This document shows positions 1 to 9,275 of a stretch of DNA of 64,000 nucleotides, piece after piece. Location of the stretch: positions 25,203 to 89,202 of the forward strand of contig CATKXR010000012.1 in the NCBI GenBank assembly GCA_949840805.1. Direction: 5' to 3'. Position 1 is the stretch's first letter; each line of letters begins with the position of its first letter. The notes under the pieces are model-generated. The model saw only the letters and a list, made by a program, of their open reading frames with translations. It was not told the DNA's origin and made no database searches. The translations under genes and the position numbers were made by a program. The stretch comes from an uncultured Lachnospiraceae bacterium. GTDB taxonomy: Bacteria > Bacillota > Clostridia > Lachnospirales > Lachnospiraceae.

Positions 1-117
1 GTGATCCCCCGCAATATCCATACCGGGCATGGCGGCGGCGCCGGACATTCCGGCCGCAGTACAACGCATACGGCCGGAAGCGGGAGGACTCACGGGGGCG
101 GAGGAAGAAAATTTTAA
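1..117 (+). CDS. C-terminal end of an unidentified protein (partial)
   Basis: An open frame enters from the window edge and stops at TAA 115-117. The 38 visible residues are rich in Gly, His, Ser, Thr and Arg and end in a GGGGRKF tail. Gly/Ser/His-rich tails of this kind often end small Gram-positive membrane proteins such as TPM-domain proteins, but no diagnostic domain is visible. The frame at +2 closes immediately; the frame at +3 is also open for a while, so the frame choice rests on composition and a clean stop. Its function is unknown. Confidence 0.5.
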   Translation: MIPRNIHTGHGGGAGHSGRSTTHTAGSGRTHGGGGRKF

Positions 118-200
118 GTGATATTTTGCGGAAACGGGAACAGTTTTAAATGTTTCCATAAAAATACTATAAAAATCCGTCTGGTATAGACAAATGTAGC

Positions 201-230
201 TAGACAAATGACGGCTGTATATGGTATAAT
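201..230 (+). promoter_or_regulatory. Sigma-A-type promoter of the DUF3798/ABC transporter operon
   Basis: TAGACA at 201-206 and a perfect TATAAT at 225-230 are separated by 18 bases. Transcription would start near 237, about 160 bases upstream of the lipoprotein gene. Confidence 0.7.
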
Positions 231-236
231 CGAAAC

Positions 237-398
237 ACTTTATCTGGCTAAAGGCTCAGATAGGTGGTGGCGGAAGGTGCATGCCTGGTAGGGGTCATGT
301 GCAGAAAGCCAACAGGGGAGACAGGAGAAAATCGGCCACAGGGAAGAGGCAGAGAGATTTTCCGGAAATCCCCATAAACAAAAAGGAGGAGACAAATA
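237..398 (+). promoter_or_regulatory. Long 5' leader with hairpins, possible regulatory RNA
   Basis: About 160 untranslated bases lie between the predicted start site and the ribosome site AAGGAGGAG. TATCTG at 241-246 and CAGATA at 257-262 form a perfect 6-bp stem. A second purine-rich region follows. I could not match it to any riboswitch consensus I know, and there is no clear terminator in the leader, so any control would more likely be at translation. Regulation is only a possibility. Confidence 0.3.
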
Positions 399-1643
399 AT
401 GAAAAAGAGACTACTTAGCCTTTCTCTTGCGGCTGTGATGGTGCTTTCCATGGCCGGATGCCGCGGGGCGGAGCCGGCAGCGACCGAGGCGCCTACAACA
501 GCGGCGACCACTGCGGCGGCAGCCGATGCAACTACTGCGGCGGAAGGCGATTCTGCTGAGAGCGAGGCGGCAGAGCCGGCAGGAAACTTTAAGATCGGTA
601 TCATTACCGGTACGGCATCCCAGGGTGACGAGGAGATCACACAGGCCAATAAGATGAAGGAAAAGTATGGTGACATGATCGTTACTTCCACTTATCCGGA
701 TAATTTTACCACGGAGACGGAGACGGTTATCTCCAATACGGTGGCTCTGGCGTCCGATCCGGATGTGAAGGCCATTATCTGGTGCCAGGCAATCCCGGGA
801 ACAGCAGCAGCCATCGACAAGGTTCGCGAGACCCGTCCGGATATGATCTTCATCGTGGGTACTCCCGGCGAGGATCCCGGCGTTATCAATCCCAAGGCTG
901 ACATTGTCCTGCAGGTAGACGAGCCAGGATGTGGTATTGTGATTCCGCCCCAGGCCAAAAAGCAGGGCGCCAAGACCATGATCCACTACTCCTTCCCCCG
1001 TCATATGAGCTACGCTCTGATCGTTGCCCGTCATGAGAACTTGAAGAAGTACTGTGCGGAGAACGATATTGAGCTGGTTGACGTTACCGCTCCGGATCCC
1101 ACCGGTGATTCCGGTATCACCGGCGCCCAGCAGTTCATTCTTGAGGATGTGCCGCGTCAGATCGAGAAGTACGGTAAAGATACGGTATTCTTTACAACCA
1201 ACTGTGGCATGCAGGAGCCGTTGATCCGTTCTGTATTTGAGAACGGCGCCATCTACAGCCTGCAGTGCTGCCCGTCCCCGTTCCATGCCTTCCCGGCTGC
1301 TTTAAATATTGACATGGCCGGCCATGAGGCTGATGTGGATTACATGATGGAGCAGCTTCAGGCAAAGGTTACTGAGGCCGGTATGGGCGGACGTGTATCT
1401 ACCTGGGGTGTTCCCTGTAACATGCTGTTCATCAGCGCAGGCGTTGAGTATGCCAAGAAGGTTCTTGAAGGTGAGACCGGCGGCGAGGTCCTGAATGAGG
1501 ATCTGCTGCGTTCTACCATTCAGGAGTGTGCAGAGCAGTTTACACCTGGTGCAAAAATGACTCTTGATTACTACGTGGATGACAACGGTACCGCAAAGGA
1601 GAACCATTTCCTGGTAATGTCTGATTTCGTTACCTTTGAATAA
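399..1643 (+). CDS. DUF3798-family substrate-binding lipoprotein
   Basis: A 414-residue secreted lipoprotein. The signal sequence ends in a lipobox, LSMAGC, with the lipidated Cys at about residue 21. It is followed by a Thr/Ala/Glu-rich linker to about residue 60 and then a folded domain of about 350 residues that resembles the DUF3798 family, which has a periplasmic-binding-protein-like fold. The start ATG is 8 bases after AAGGAGGAG. It is followed by a double-ATPase and two permeases of the sugar/nucleoside (RbsA/RbsC-like) type, so it is most likely the ligand-binding subunit of that importer. The ligand is not evident. A strong intrinsic terminator directly follows the gene, which would make this subunit more abundant than the membrane components. 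Confidence 0.8.
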   Translation: MKKRLLSLSLAAVMVLSMAGCRGAEPAATEAPTTAATTAAAADATTAAEGDSAESEAAEPAGNFKIGIITGTASQGDEEITQANKMKEKYGDMIVTSTYPDNFTTETETVISNTVALASDPDVKAIIWCQAIPGTAAAIDKVRETRPDMIFIVGTPGEDPGVINPKADIVLQVDEPGCGIVIPPQAKKQGAKTMIHYSFPRHMSYALIVARHENLKKYCAENDIELVDVTAPDPTGDSGITGAQQFILEDVPRQIEKYGKDTVFFTTNCGMQEPLIRSVFENGAIYSLQCCPSPFHAFPAALNIDMAGHEADVDYMMEQLQAKVTEAGMGGRVSTWGVPCNMLFISAGVEYAKKVLEGETGGEVLNEDLLRSTIQECAEQFTPGAKMTLDYYVDDNGTAKENHFLVMSDFVTFE

Positions 1644-1673
1644 TAACAAAACAGAATAGGGTAATGGTATCTG

Positions 1674-1722
1674 AAGTTCTGCCAACAGGGTCTTTAAGGG
1701 ACATCAGTTGGCAGAACTTTTT
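1674..1722 (+). terminator. Intrinsic terminator between binding protein and ABC genes
   Basis: Perfect 13-bp inverted repeat, AAGTTCTGCCAAC at 1674-1686 and its complement at 1707-1719, followed by TTTTTG. It lies between the lipoprotein gene and the ATPase gene, so partial read-through would set the ratio of binding protein to transporter. Confidence 0.85.
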
Positions 1723-1782
1723 GTTAGGGACTGTCCAAAAATAACTGATGAGGCATATGAAAAGCAGAAAGAGGTTGGTAGC

Positions 1783-3396
1783 TTGGAGAAATCAAACGAA
1801 ACTTATGTCCTGAAGATGGACAATATCGCCAAGGAATACTACGGTAATCGGGTGTTAAAGGGCGTAAAGCTCCACATCCGCCCCGGTGAGATTCATGCAC
1901 TGATGGGGGAAAACGGCGCGGGAAAGTCTACGCTGATGAATATTCTTTTTGGAATGCCTGTTATCCATAATACAGGTGGTTTTGAAGGAACGGTGGAGGT
2001 CAACGGGGAACCGGTACAGATCAATACGCCGCTAAAGGCAATGGAACTGGGGATTGGAATGGTACACCAGGAATTTATGTTGATTCCGGGATTTACTGTG
2101 ACAGAGAACATTAAGGTAGGGCGTGAGATCAGCACGCCAAATCTGGTCAGCCGGTTTTTTGGGCGTTCTATGGAGACGCTGGATTTTAATGCCATGCGCA
2201 GGGATGCAAAAAAAGCCCTCAAGACGATTGGACTGCAGATTGAAGAATATATACGGGTAGCCGGGCTTCCGGTAGGCTATATGCAGTTTATTGAGATTGC
2301 CCGTGAGCTGGATAAGACAGGAATCCGGCTGCTGGTGCTGGACGAGCCTACGGCAGTACTGACCGAATCGGAGGCAGAGAGGCTTTTGGAGGCCATGCGG
2401 GTAATTTCCGCTCAGGGGATCGCGATTATTTTTATCACCCATCGCCTGGATGAGGTGATGGCAGTGGCGGATTCCATGACTATTTTGCGGGACGGGGAGT
2501 TTGTTGCCAGAAAAGAGATTAAAGATACAGACGTGGTAGAGATTGCAGAGCTTATGATCGGGCGGAAGGTTGAAAAACTGGTGGATGACAGCGTCGTCGA
2601 TAACCGTGCCATCAGTGACAGCCAGATTGCCGTAAGCTTAAGGGATTATAGAGTGGATATGCCGGGGGAGAGGGTCAGAGGAATTGACCTGGATATCCGA
2701 AAAGGCGAGATCTTAGGAATCGGCGGCCTGGCCGGACAGGGGAAGCTTGGGATTCCCAATGGGATCATCGGGCTTTACAAGGCGTCTGGTGAGGTGAAGA
2801 TCAACGGCGAGACGCTGAATCTGGATAAATTGGGAGACGCTCTCAGCCATAAGGTTGCTTTTGTGTCTGAGGATCGGCGGGGAGTGGGACTTTTGCTGGA
2901 CGAAAGCATTGAGCAGAATATTATTTTTTCCGCCATGCAGACCAACGGGAAATTCCTGAAAAAGATCGGCTGGATGAAGTTGTATGACGGGGCGGCGGCT
3001 AAAACCCATGCAGAGGAGATGGTGAAAACTCTGGATATCCGCTGTACCGGGATCCGTCAGCCGGCAGGGGCGCTTTCCGGAGGGAACCAGCAGAAGGTCT
3101 GTCTGGCCAGGGCATTGACCCTGGAACCGGATATTCTGTTTGTGTCAGAGCCTACCCGCGGTATTGATATCGGGGCAAAGAAGCTGGTGTTGGAATATCT
3201 GGCTAAATTGAACCGGGAGATGGGCATGACGGTGGTGATTGTCTCTTCCGAGCTTATGGAACTGCGTTCCGTATCAGACAGGATCGCAATTATTTCCGAC
3301 GGGAAGCTGGCGTGTATCTTGAAGCCGGATGATTCGGATGCCGACTTTGGCCTTGCCATGTCCGGCGCATGGAAAGGAGGGGAGAAGGATGCGTAA
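1783..3396 (+). CDS. Sugar-type ABC transporter ATP-binding protein (two NBDs)
   Basis: A 537-residue cytoplasmic ATPase with two nucleotide-binding domains in one chain, as in RbsA/MglA/YufO importers. The first domain has a canonical Walker A (GENGAGKST) and Walker B (LLVLDEPT), but its signature motif is unusual (LPVGYMQFIEIA). The second domain has a degenerate Walker A (GLAGQGK) and an intact signature (LSGGNQQK), the usual asymmetry of this family. I chose the TTG at 1783 because GAGG lies 8 bases upstream. The longer frame from TTG 1708 begins inside the right arm of the preceding terminator and lacks a ribosome site. The stop overlaps the next gene by 8 bases. Confidence 0.85.
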   Translation: MEKSNETYVLKMDNIAKEYYGNRVLKGVKLHIRPGEIHALMGENGAGKSTLMNILFGMPVIHNTGGFEGTVEVNGEPVQINTPLKAMELGIGMVHQEFMLIPGFTVTENIKVGREISTPNLVSRFFGRSMETLDFNAMRRDAKKALKTIGLQIEEYIRVAGLPVGYMQFIEIARELDKTGIRLLVLDEPTAVLTESEAERLLEAMRVISAQGIAIIFITHRLDEVMAVADSMTILRDGEFVARKEIKDTDVVEIAELMIGRKVEKLVDDSVVDNRAISDSQIAVSLRDYRVDMPGERVRGIDLDIRKGEILGIGGLAGQGKLGIPNGIIGLYKASGEVKINGETLNLDKLGDALSHKVAFVSEDRRGVGLLLDESIEQNIIFSAMQTNGKFLKKIGWMKLYDGAAAKTHAEEMVKTLDIRCTGIRQPAGALSGGNQQKVCLARALTLEPDILFVSEPTRGIDIGAKKLVLEYLAKLNREMGMTVVIVSSELMELRSVSDRIAIISDGKLACILKPDDSDADFGLAMSGAWKGGEKDA

Positions 3397-4480
3397 TCCC
3401 TTTAAAACTTTGGTGGAAAAGTTCGGGCTGCCCCGGGTGATCATTGTGTCATTCTTTCTGTTCCTGGTAGCGGCGGCAGGAGGTTTCCATATGAATCTGA
3501 TGCAGCTTTTAAGCGACTGCCTCAGACGATGGGGAATGTTCGGTATTCTGGCCCTGGCTATGGTGCCTGCGGTGCAGTGCGGGATCGGTTTGAATTTTGG
3601 TATCTCTATGGGGATCGTGGGAGGCCTTCTGGGAGGCCTGATCGTGATCCAGCTTCAGATTGCGCAGAATCCGTCCCTGGTGGCCATCCATCCGATGTTT
3701 GCCATGTGGGTGGCGATACTGATTGCCATTCTGATCGGGGTTGTGCTTGCGGCAGGAATCGGTTATCTTTATGGCCTTTTGTTAAACCGGGTAAAAGGTT
3801 CGGAGATGACGGTGACGACTTATGTCGGGTTTTCTATTATTGCGTTTATGAATATGCTCTGGATGCTGATGCCATTTACAGACGGGGAGCTGATCTGGCC
3901 TAATGCGGGAAAAGGGCTGAGAAACACGATTTCGCTGGCTTCTTCTTTCAGCAACGTTATGAACAATACGCTGGCTTTCAAGATCGGGAATCTGACGGTC
4001 CCTACAGGGCTTCTTCTTTTCTTTTTCCTGATGTGTTTCCTTGTATGGCTGTTTATGCGTTCCAAGACGGGGATTGCCATGAGCGCCGCGGGAGCCAATC
4101 CCATGTTTGCCAAGGCGGCAGGTATTAATGTCAATAAAATGCGCCTGATCGGGACAACCTTGTCTACGGTGCTGGCGGCAGTGGGAATTTTGGTGTATGC
4201 CCAGGGCTTTGGCTTTATGCAGTTGTACAATGGCCCTATGATGATGGGATTCACTTCCGTGGCGGCGGTCCTGATCGGCGGAGCCAGCCCGAAAAGGGCA
4301 AGAATTCCTCATGTCCTTATTGGCACATTCTTGTTCCAGGGGATTTTGGCATTGGGGCTTCCGGTGGCCAATCAGTTTATTCCGGAGAGCAACCTGTCGG
4401 AAGTGGCGCGCCTGATTATTTCCAATGGTATTATCATTTATGCGCTCAGTCAGGTGAAAGGAGGCAGCGGACGTGAATAA
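3389..4480 (+). CDS. ABC transporter permease (BPD_transp_2 type), first subunit
   Basis: A 363-residue integral membrane protein with about 8-10 hydrophobic segments, resembling RbsC/YufP permeases (branched-chain and sugar permease superfamily). The GANPMFAKAAGIN segment is the coupling-helix motif of this family. Start ATG 3389 follows AAGGAGGGG. It overlaps the upstream ATPase and the downstream second permease (by 8 bases), so the three are translationally coupled. Together with the second permease it should form the heterodimeric channel served by the DUF3798 lipoprotein. Confidence 0.85.
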   Translation: MRNPFKTLVEKFGLPRVIIVSFFLFLVAAAGGFHMNLMQLLSDCLRRWGMFGILALAMVPAVQCGIGLNFGISMGIVGGLLGGLIVIQLQIAQNPSLVAIHPMFAMWVAILIAILIGVVLAAGIGYLYGLLLNRVKGSEMTVTTYVGFSIIAFMNMLWMLMPFTDGELIWPNAGKGLRNTISLASSFSNVMNNTLAFKIGNLTVPTGLLLFFFLMCFLVWLFMRSKTGIAMSAAGANPMFAKAAGINVNKMRLIGTTLSTVLAAVGILVYAQGFGFMQLYNGPMMMGFTSVAAVLIGGASPKRARIPHVLIGTFLFQGILALGLPVANQFIPESNLSEVARLIISNGIIIYALSQVKGGSGRE

Positions 4481-5960
4481 AAAAGCAAAGGATTTTCTTA
4501 TTCATAACATGGTGGTGATCCTGTTTCTGGTCCTGTGTGTGCTGGCAACGTTTTTTTCCAGGCAGCCGCTGACCTTTGTGGTTTCGGAGCTGTTTACCCG
4601 GATTGCCCGTAATTCTTTTATTGTTTTGTCCCTGATTATTCCGGTCATCGCGGGAATGGGGCTGAATTTTGGCATTGTTATCGGAGCCATGGCAGCGCAG
4701 CTTGCCATTTTTCTGACCACCTATTGGGGCTTTACCGGTATATCGGGATTTTTGTTTACTGTGGTTTTGGCCACGCCATTTGCAGTGTTTTTCGGTTTTC
4801 TGGTGGGAAAGCTGTTTAACTATATGAAGGGGAATGAGATGATCGGCGGTCTGGTGCTGGGATATTTTGCAGATGGCATCTACCAGCTTATATTCCTGTT
4901 TATCTTCGGCGGCGTGATCAAGATGAACAATCCCACACTGATGATTCCCACGGGAATCGGGGTCAAGAATACCATTGACTTGAAGGATACCGTCAAATAT
5001 GCGCTGGATACCATACCTATGCTGACGATTGTCGAGGTCGGATTCTATCTGGTCCTGATCGGGCTTGCCGGTTCTACGGTGTTTAAGCTGGTGAAAAAGC
5101 AGACCGTGGACTGGAAGACTGTCGCCGCGAAAGCAGTGGCCGCGGTGGCGATTTACGCCCTGACTTTTATCGGACCGGTGGAGCGCTTCCTGGCGGCGGA
5201 CCGGCTGCTGCTTTTGTCAGCGGTGGAGCTGTGGTGTTTGGTTACGGTGCTGTGGCAGCTCTATGGTTTTGTGAGATGGAAAATACAGGCAGGAAAGGGA
5301 GAAGAGGCGGTTCCTGGTTCCTTTAAGCCTGTAAAGGCGGCTGTCAACGTAGTGCTGGCGGCAGTGGTTTACGGGCTGACTTATGTGCCGTTTCTTTACA
5401 ACGTGTTGATTGTGGTGCGGCTTCCGGTGATGACATATCTTTGTATTGGCGGGCTTTGCTGTTTCAATAATATTTTGATGAAGACACGTCTTGGTCAGGA
5501 TATGAGGACTGTGGGCCAGAGCCGCACGGTCGCCAATGCGGCGGGGATTAATGTGGACCGCACCCGGATTATTGCCATGATTTTTTCTACGGTGCTGGCA
5601 AGCTGGGGGCAGTTGATCTTTTTGCAGAATGTGGGAACGATTTCCACCTATGGAGCGCATACCCAGGTGGGGCAGTTTGCCATTGCGGCGCTTTTGGTGG
5701 GCGGCGCGTCCGTACAGAAGGCTACAAATAAGCAGGCCCTGTTGGGCATCGTGCTGTTCCATACTTTGTTTATTGTGTCGCCTCTGGCCGGTAAGGAGCT
5801 GTTTGGCGATCCGGTGATCGGCGAGTATTTCCGCGTGTTTGTGTCGTATGGGGTTATTGCCCTGGCGTTGGCTATGCATGCGTGGAAAAAGCCGGAGAAA
5901 CCGAAGGCGGACAATAAATCCAATGAAGATTCCGGAAGGGATCAGGTAAAAATGGCGTAA
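4473..5960 (+). CDS. ABC transporter permease, second subunit
   Basis: A 495-residue integral membrane protein starting with GTG inside the end of the first permease gene, with AAAGGAGG upstream. It is related to the same permease family. It has the matching coupling motif (TVANAAGINVDRTR) and a long central insertion of hydrophobic segments that makes it larger than its partner. The C-terminal tail is charged and cytoplasmic. It is the last gene of the importer operon; a hairpin with a T-tract follows. Confidence 0.83.
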   Translation: MNKKAKDFLIHNMVVILFLVLCVLATFFSRQPLTFVVSELFTRIARNSFIVLSLIIPVIAGMGLNFGIVIGAMAAQLAIFLTTYWGFTGISGFLFTVVLATPFAVFFGFLVGKLFNYMKGNEMIGGLVLGYFADGIYQLIFLFIFGGVIKMNNPTLMIPTGIGVKNTIDLKDTVKYALDTIPMLTIVEVGFYLVLIGLAGSTVFKLVKKQTVDWKTVAAKAVAAVAIYALTFIGPVERFLAADRLLLLSAVELWCLVTVLWQLYGFVRWKIQAGKGEEAVPGSFKPVKAAVNVVLAAVVYGLTYVPFLYNVLIVVRLPVMTYLCIGGLCCFNNILMKTRLGQDMRTVGQSRTVANAAGINVDRTRIIAMIFSTVLASWGQLIFLQNVGTISTYGAHTQVGQFAIAALLVGGASVQKATNKQALLGIVLFHTLFIVSPLAGKELFGDPVIGEYFRVFVSYGVIALALAMHAWKKPEKPKADNKSNEDSGRDQVKMA

Positions 5961-5979
5961 GATTTGTGGGGAAGATAAG

Positions 5980-6062
5980 GGCAGGATCCGCGCCTTCTTT
6001 CGGTTTTGCTGTCTCTGAAAGAGAGGAGCAAGAACCTGAGAAGCTGCGAATCCTGCCTTTTT
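5980..6062 (+). terminator. Probable terminator of the ABC operon
   Basis: GGCAGGAT at 5980-5987 is complementary to ATCCTGCC at 6050-6057, which is followed by TTTTTAT. The 62-base loop is long for an intrinsic terminator, so this is moderate evidence. Confidence 0.5.
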
Positions 6063-6064
6063 AT

Positions 6065-6103
6065 CCTGATAAACCAGGTCAGTTTGCATGTCGGTTTATC
6101 AGG
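6065..6103. repeat. Perfect 11-bp inverted repeat between convergent genes
   Basis: CCTGATAAACC at 6065-6075 and GGTTTATCAGG at 6093-6103, with a 17-base loop. It sits between the convergent ABC operon and the EAL gene and could help to end transcription from either side, although neither flank has a strong T-tract. Confidence 0.6.
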
Positions 6104-6110
6104 AGGTGTT

Positions 6111-9032
6111 CTATTGCGTGTTTTTGGACAGCCGGCTTTCAAACTCGGTTTCCGGAACTGGTCTGGCATAGCGATAGCCTTGCGCCACACGGGCGCCGAT
6201 TTCACGCATTAATTCTACGTCGCTATCGGTCTCTACGCCTTCACAAACGATCTGGGCGCCCAGGCTTCCGGCTAATTCTACGATGCTTTTCATGATTTTT
6301 ACCTGGCGCTCCCGGTCTTCCTGGTTTAACAGGAAGGAACGGTCCAGTTTAATGACGGAAGCCGGTATTTTTTCAATTACGCCCAGAGATGAGTATCCTG
6401 CTCCGAAATCATCGATGGAGAGGCGGATGCCTCTTGCGTGCAGGTCGTCAAGAGTCTGCTCCGCAGTCTTTGCCTCCATTTCTTCCATGACCATGGTTTC
6501 TGTGATCTCCACTTCGATCAATTCTTTTGGAATCCGGTATTGCTCAAGGACAGCTTCAAACTGGCTGGCAAAATCCGGTTTTATAAAATGCAGCCTGGAG
6601 AAGTTGCAGGAAATCGTCACAACGGCTTTTCCCTCATCCAGCCGTCTGCGGAGCATTTTGCAGACAGATCGAAGGATAAAAAAGTCGATTTCTGTCACTC
6701 TTCCCGTCTGTTCATAGTAGGGAATAAAGAAGCCCGGGGATATGATCGTACCGGATGCCGTAGGGTCAAGAAAACGTACCAGTGCTTCGGCTCCTACTAT
6801 TTTTTCCGTAAGGACATCGATTTTGGCCTGGTAGTATGCGACGAAGTTTGTTTCAATGTCTACGGAATCCAGCAGTTTTTCTTTTTCGTGACGTTCCATG
6901 ATAGCTTTTTCGAGGGCGGTATCATAGACGGTTATGTTGCCTTCACCATAATCCCTGGCAAAGTGAATGGCCTGATTGGCACAGACAACGGCTGCACGCA
7001 GGTCATGGTTGGCGGACGGTATGAAATAGACGCCGATCTGGAGATTGATATGGTTTCCGGTATCATGGAAAATACGTTCTTCAACAGAGCGCTCGATATT
7101 TTTGAGGCGCTCGATGATAGTTCCGTCCTCAGGGGAAAGCAGGAGTGCAAAATGATCCCCGTCGGCTTTGGCACAGACCTCGTATTTTTCATTTACCATC
7201 TGGGAGAGGGCTTCTGCAACAGACGCCAAAAGTTTCTGGCCATTGCTCCAGCCATAGATTACCTTGTAGTTCTGGAACTGGGCTATGTTGATGTAGGCGA
7301 CGGCATACTGAAGCCTGGACCGCTCTGAATAGAGAAATTTTTCTCCGTAATAAATGAGATAATTCAGGTTCCCGATATTGATTTCCACATCTTTGTACAT
7401 TAATTTTTGTATTTTCCTGGTGTCTCGGATAATGTGTAATGCCACCAGGATGACGGCAAGGATGGTTAAAAGCAGGATGGCAATGATGGCGGCGCTGTGA
7501 TTCTGTATAAACTGCCCCATACTGGCCATGGTATAGACGTTGTGTCCCATCATATAATCGCTTACTGCCCGGGCGTCTACAGCGAGAAGCGTTTTATTCA
7601 GGATGCCGGCAAGCAGGTCGTCACTGCAGCGTACCGCCATGGACAGGCTGTGCTGTCCGCTGAGGACGCTCTTGATTTCCAGGTTGTAATACCGCATTTC
7701 CGCGCTGAGCAGATATTCCGCCAGATGGCCGTCGCACAATGCGGCGTCCGCTTTTTTCTCTTTTACCCGGTCGATGCTATCCTGCTGCGTATCGCAGAGA
7801 AGAAGGGTCGTGGTCTGAAGGTCGACCACATTGGCGGCTTCCTTAGACAGCTCCTCGGTAATCGCTAATGTGGCTATGGAATTCAGATCATTGGATTTCT
7901 TCATGATCAGCACCATGGGAACCTGTGCATAGTCCTTCATTTTGACAAACTGGTATTGATCCAGTTCTTTATCCGTATGGGTGCAGTAGGAGAGGATATC
8001 AATGGTTCCATCCTTCAAAGCTTCATGTGCTTCCAGTGGATTTTGGACTTCATGCCAGGAAAGGGTCAGCCCGGCTACTGCCGCGGCTCCTTCCATAATC
8101 TCTCTGGTCAGTCCCCTGCATTCGCCGTTCTCTTTGTAGAGGAAAGGGTAATACCCGTCAAAATACCCGACAACAACACGGTTGGCTTGGGAAATGTAAT
8201 TTTTCTCCTCCGTTGTAAATACGATTGTTTTATCCAGCCGGCTTTGATAAAATTCGTTCATGAGCTTTGTTTCCAGCTCGGGATTATTCATTTTTAAGTC
8301 TGCAATTGCATAATTTAATTCCCGCATGACATCATTATTGCCCGGATATGTAATATAATAAAAAGGCCTGGGAGCAAAGCGCCCGATCAGGCGCTGCCCT
8401 TCTTTGATTTCCATGAACGTATGGACCATGGCATCGATTTCTCCCTTGTCCAGGGCTTCCTGGAGACTGGCTGTGGAGTCGTAAGTCTTGATTTTGGGAG
8501 AACGGATCCCGTTGTCGGACAGGTAGCTGAAAAATTCATTTTTGCGCACGTAGGTCTTAACCATTCCAAAGGTAATTCCCTTCATGGCTTCAAAGTCTTC
8601 ATAAGCGATGGTACTGCTTGGATTGGTAGCAATGATACCGAAAGTATAGCCGCTTGAAAGATCCGCATATTGATAGGAGGCTGCTCTTTCTGCAGAATAT
8701 TGGGCGCTTCCGACCAGGTCGGCTTTTTTACTGCTCACAAGCCGAAGCGCGTCGTCCCAATTTTCACATTCTATATATTCGATCTCCCAGTTGGCATATC
8801 TGCACAGCTCGTCCAGATACTCTACATCCATGCCTGTAAATTTTCCGTCTTTGTCTTTTTCGTGGTACCCGGCCATAGGGAAAAAGGCGACTTTTACTGT
8901 TCGTTTGTCTTTTCCGTAAACAGTGCCGGAAGCGGATCCGCAAAACAAACCCAGCGCCAGCACGAAGACGAGAAGAAGTGCTGGCAATTTTTTAAGTCTT
9001 TTGTTTTTCATAACCTTCATACACCCTTTCAC
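6111..9032 (-). CDS. Two-sensor membrane protein with degenerate GGDEF and intact EAL domain
   Basis: A 973-residue protein. It has a signal/anchor sequence, two tandem extracellular SBP_bac_3-like solute-binding domains (about residues 45-270 and 280-500), a transmembrane helix at about 513-535, a GGDEF-like domain and a C-terminal EAL domain. The cyclase signature is replaced by ADGDHF at 623-628, so diguanylate cyclase activity is unlikely. The EAL domain keeps its motif (EALVRF from 749), CNFS, EITET, DDFGAGYSS (from 874) and the downstream CEGVE, consistent with an active c-di-GMP phosphodiesterase. It probably couples an extracellular ligand, possibly an amino acid, to c-di-GMP breakdown. 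The start is uncertain: GTG 9032 has AGGA at 7 bases, but ATGs at 9020 and 9011 are also possible. Monocistronic. Confidence 0.85.
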   Translation of the reverse strand: MKGCMKVMKNKRLKKLPALLLVFVLALGLFCGSASGTVYGKDKRTVKVAFFPMAGYHEKDKDGKFTGMDVEYLDELCRYANWEIEYIECENWDDALRLVSSKKADLVGSAQYSAERAASYQYADLSSGYTFGIIATNPSSTIAYEDFEAMKGITFGMVKTYVRKNEFFSYLSDNGIRSPKIKTYDSTASLQEALDKGEIDAMVHTFMEIKEGQRLIGRFAPRPFYYITYPGNNDVMRELNYAIADLKMNNPELETKLMNEFYQSRLDKTIVFTTEEKNYISQANRVVVGYFDGYYPFLYKENGECRGLTREIMEGAAAVAGLTLSWHEVQNPLEAHEALKDGTIDILSYCTHTDKELDQYQFVKMKDYAQVPMVLIMKKSNDLNSIATLAITEELSKEAANVVDLQTTTLLLCDTQQDSIDRVKEKKADAALCDGHLAEYLLSAEMRYYNLEIKSVLSGQHSLSMAVRCSDDLLAGILNKTLLAVDARAVSDYMMGHNVYTMASMGQFIQNHSAAIIAILLLTILAVILVALHIIRDTRKIQKLMYKDVEINIGNLNYLIYYGEKFLYSERSRLQYAVAYINIAQFQNYKVIYGWSNGQKLLASVAEALSQMVNEKYEVCAKADGDHFALLLSPEDGTIIERLKNIERSVEERIFHDTGNHINLQIGVYFIPSANHDLRAAVVCANQAIHFARDYGEGNITVYDTALEKAIMERHEKEKLLDSVDIETNFVAYYQAKIDVLTEKIVGAEALVRFLDPTASGTIISPGFFIPYYEQTGRVTEIDFFILRSVCKMLRRRLDEGKAVVTISCNFSRLHFIKPDFASQFEAVLEQYRIPKELIEVEITETMVMEEMEAKTAEQTLDDLHARGIRLSIDDFGAGYSSLGVIEKIPASVIKLDRSFLLNQEDRERQVKIMKSIVELAGSLGAQIVCEGVETDSDVELMREIGARVAQGYRYARPVPETEFESRLSKNTQ

Positions 9033-9193
9033 ATACAGTTCCTGCCGGAAAAGCCTGGCAGTTGACGCTACACCCCTATTGTATCAAATTATCGGGATAA
9101 TGACCAGATTTTATTTGAAAAATCGGACATGTTGGCCGGCCTTAACGGTAACGGCCAGAATTTGTTCTTAAGCGGACGGTAAAGAAGAAAAAC

Positions 9194-9222
9194 TTGCATA
9201 ACCAGGCAAAAAAGGGTAAAAT
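9194..9222 (+). promoter_or_regulatory. Sigma-A-type promoter upstream of the HIT gene
   Basis: TTGCAT at 9194-9199 and TAAAAT at 9217-9222 with a 17-base spacer, about 45 bases upstream of the HIT-gene ribosome site. Confidence 0.65.
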
Positions 9223-9275
9223 AGTAAGAACACGATCCGGAGTGTATATATTTTAAGAAAGAGAGGGTATTGGCG

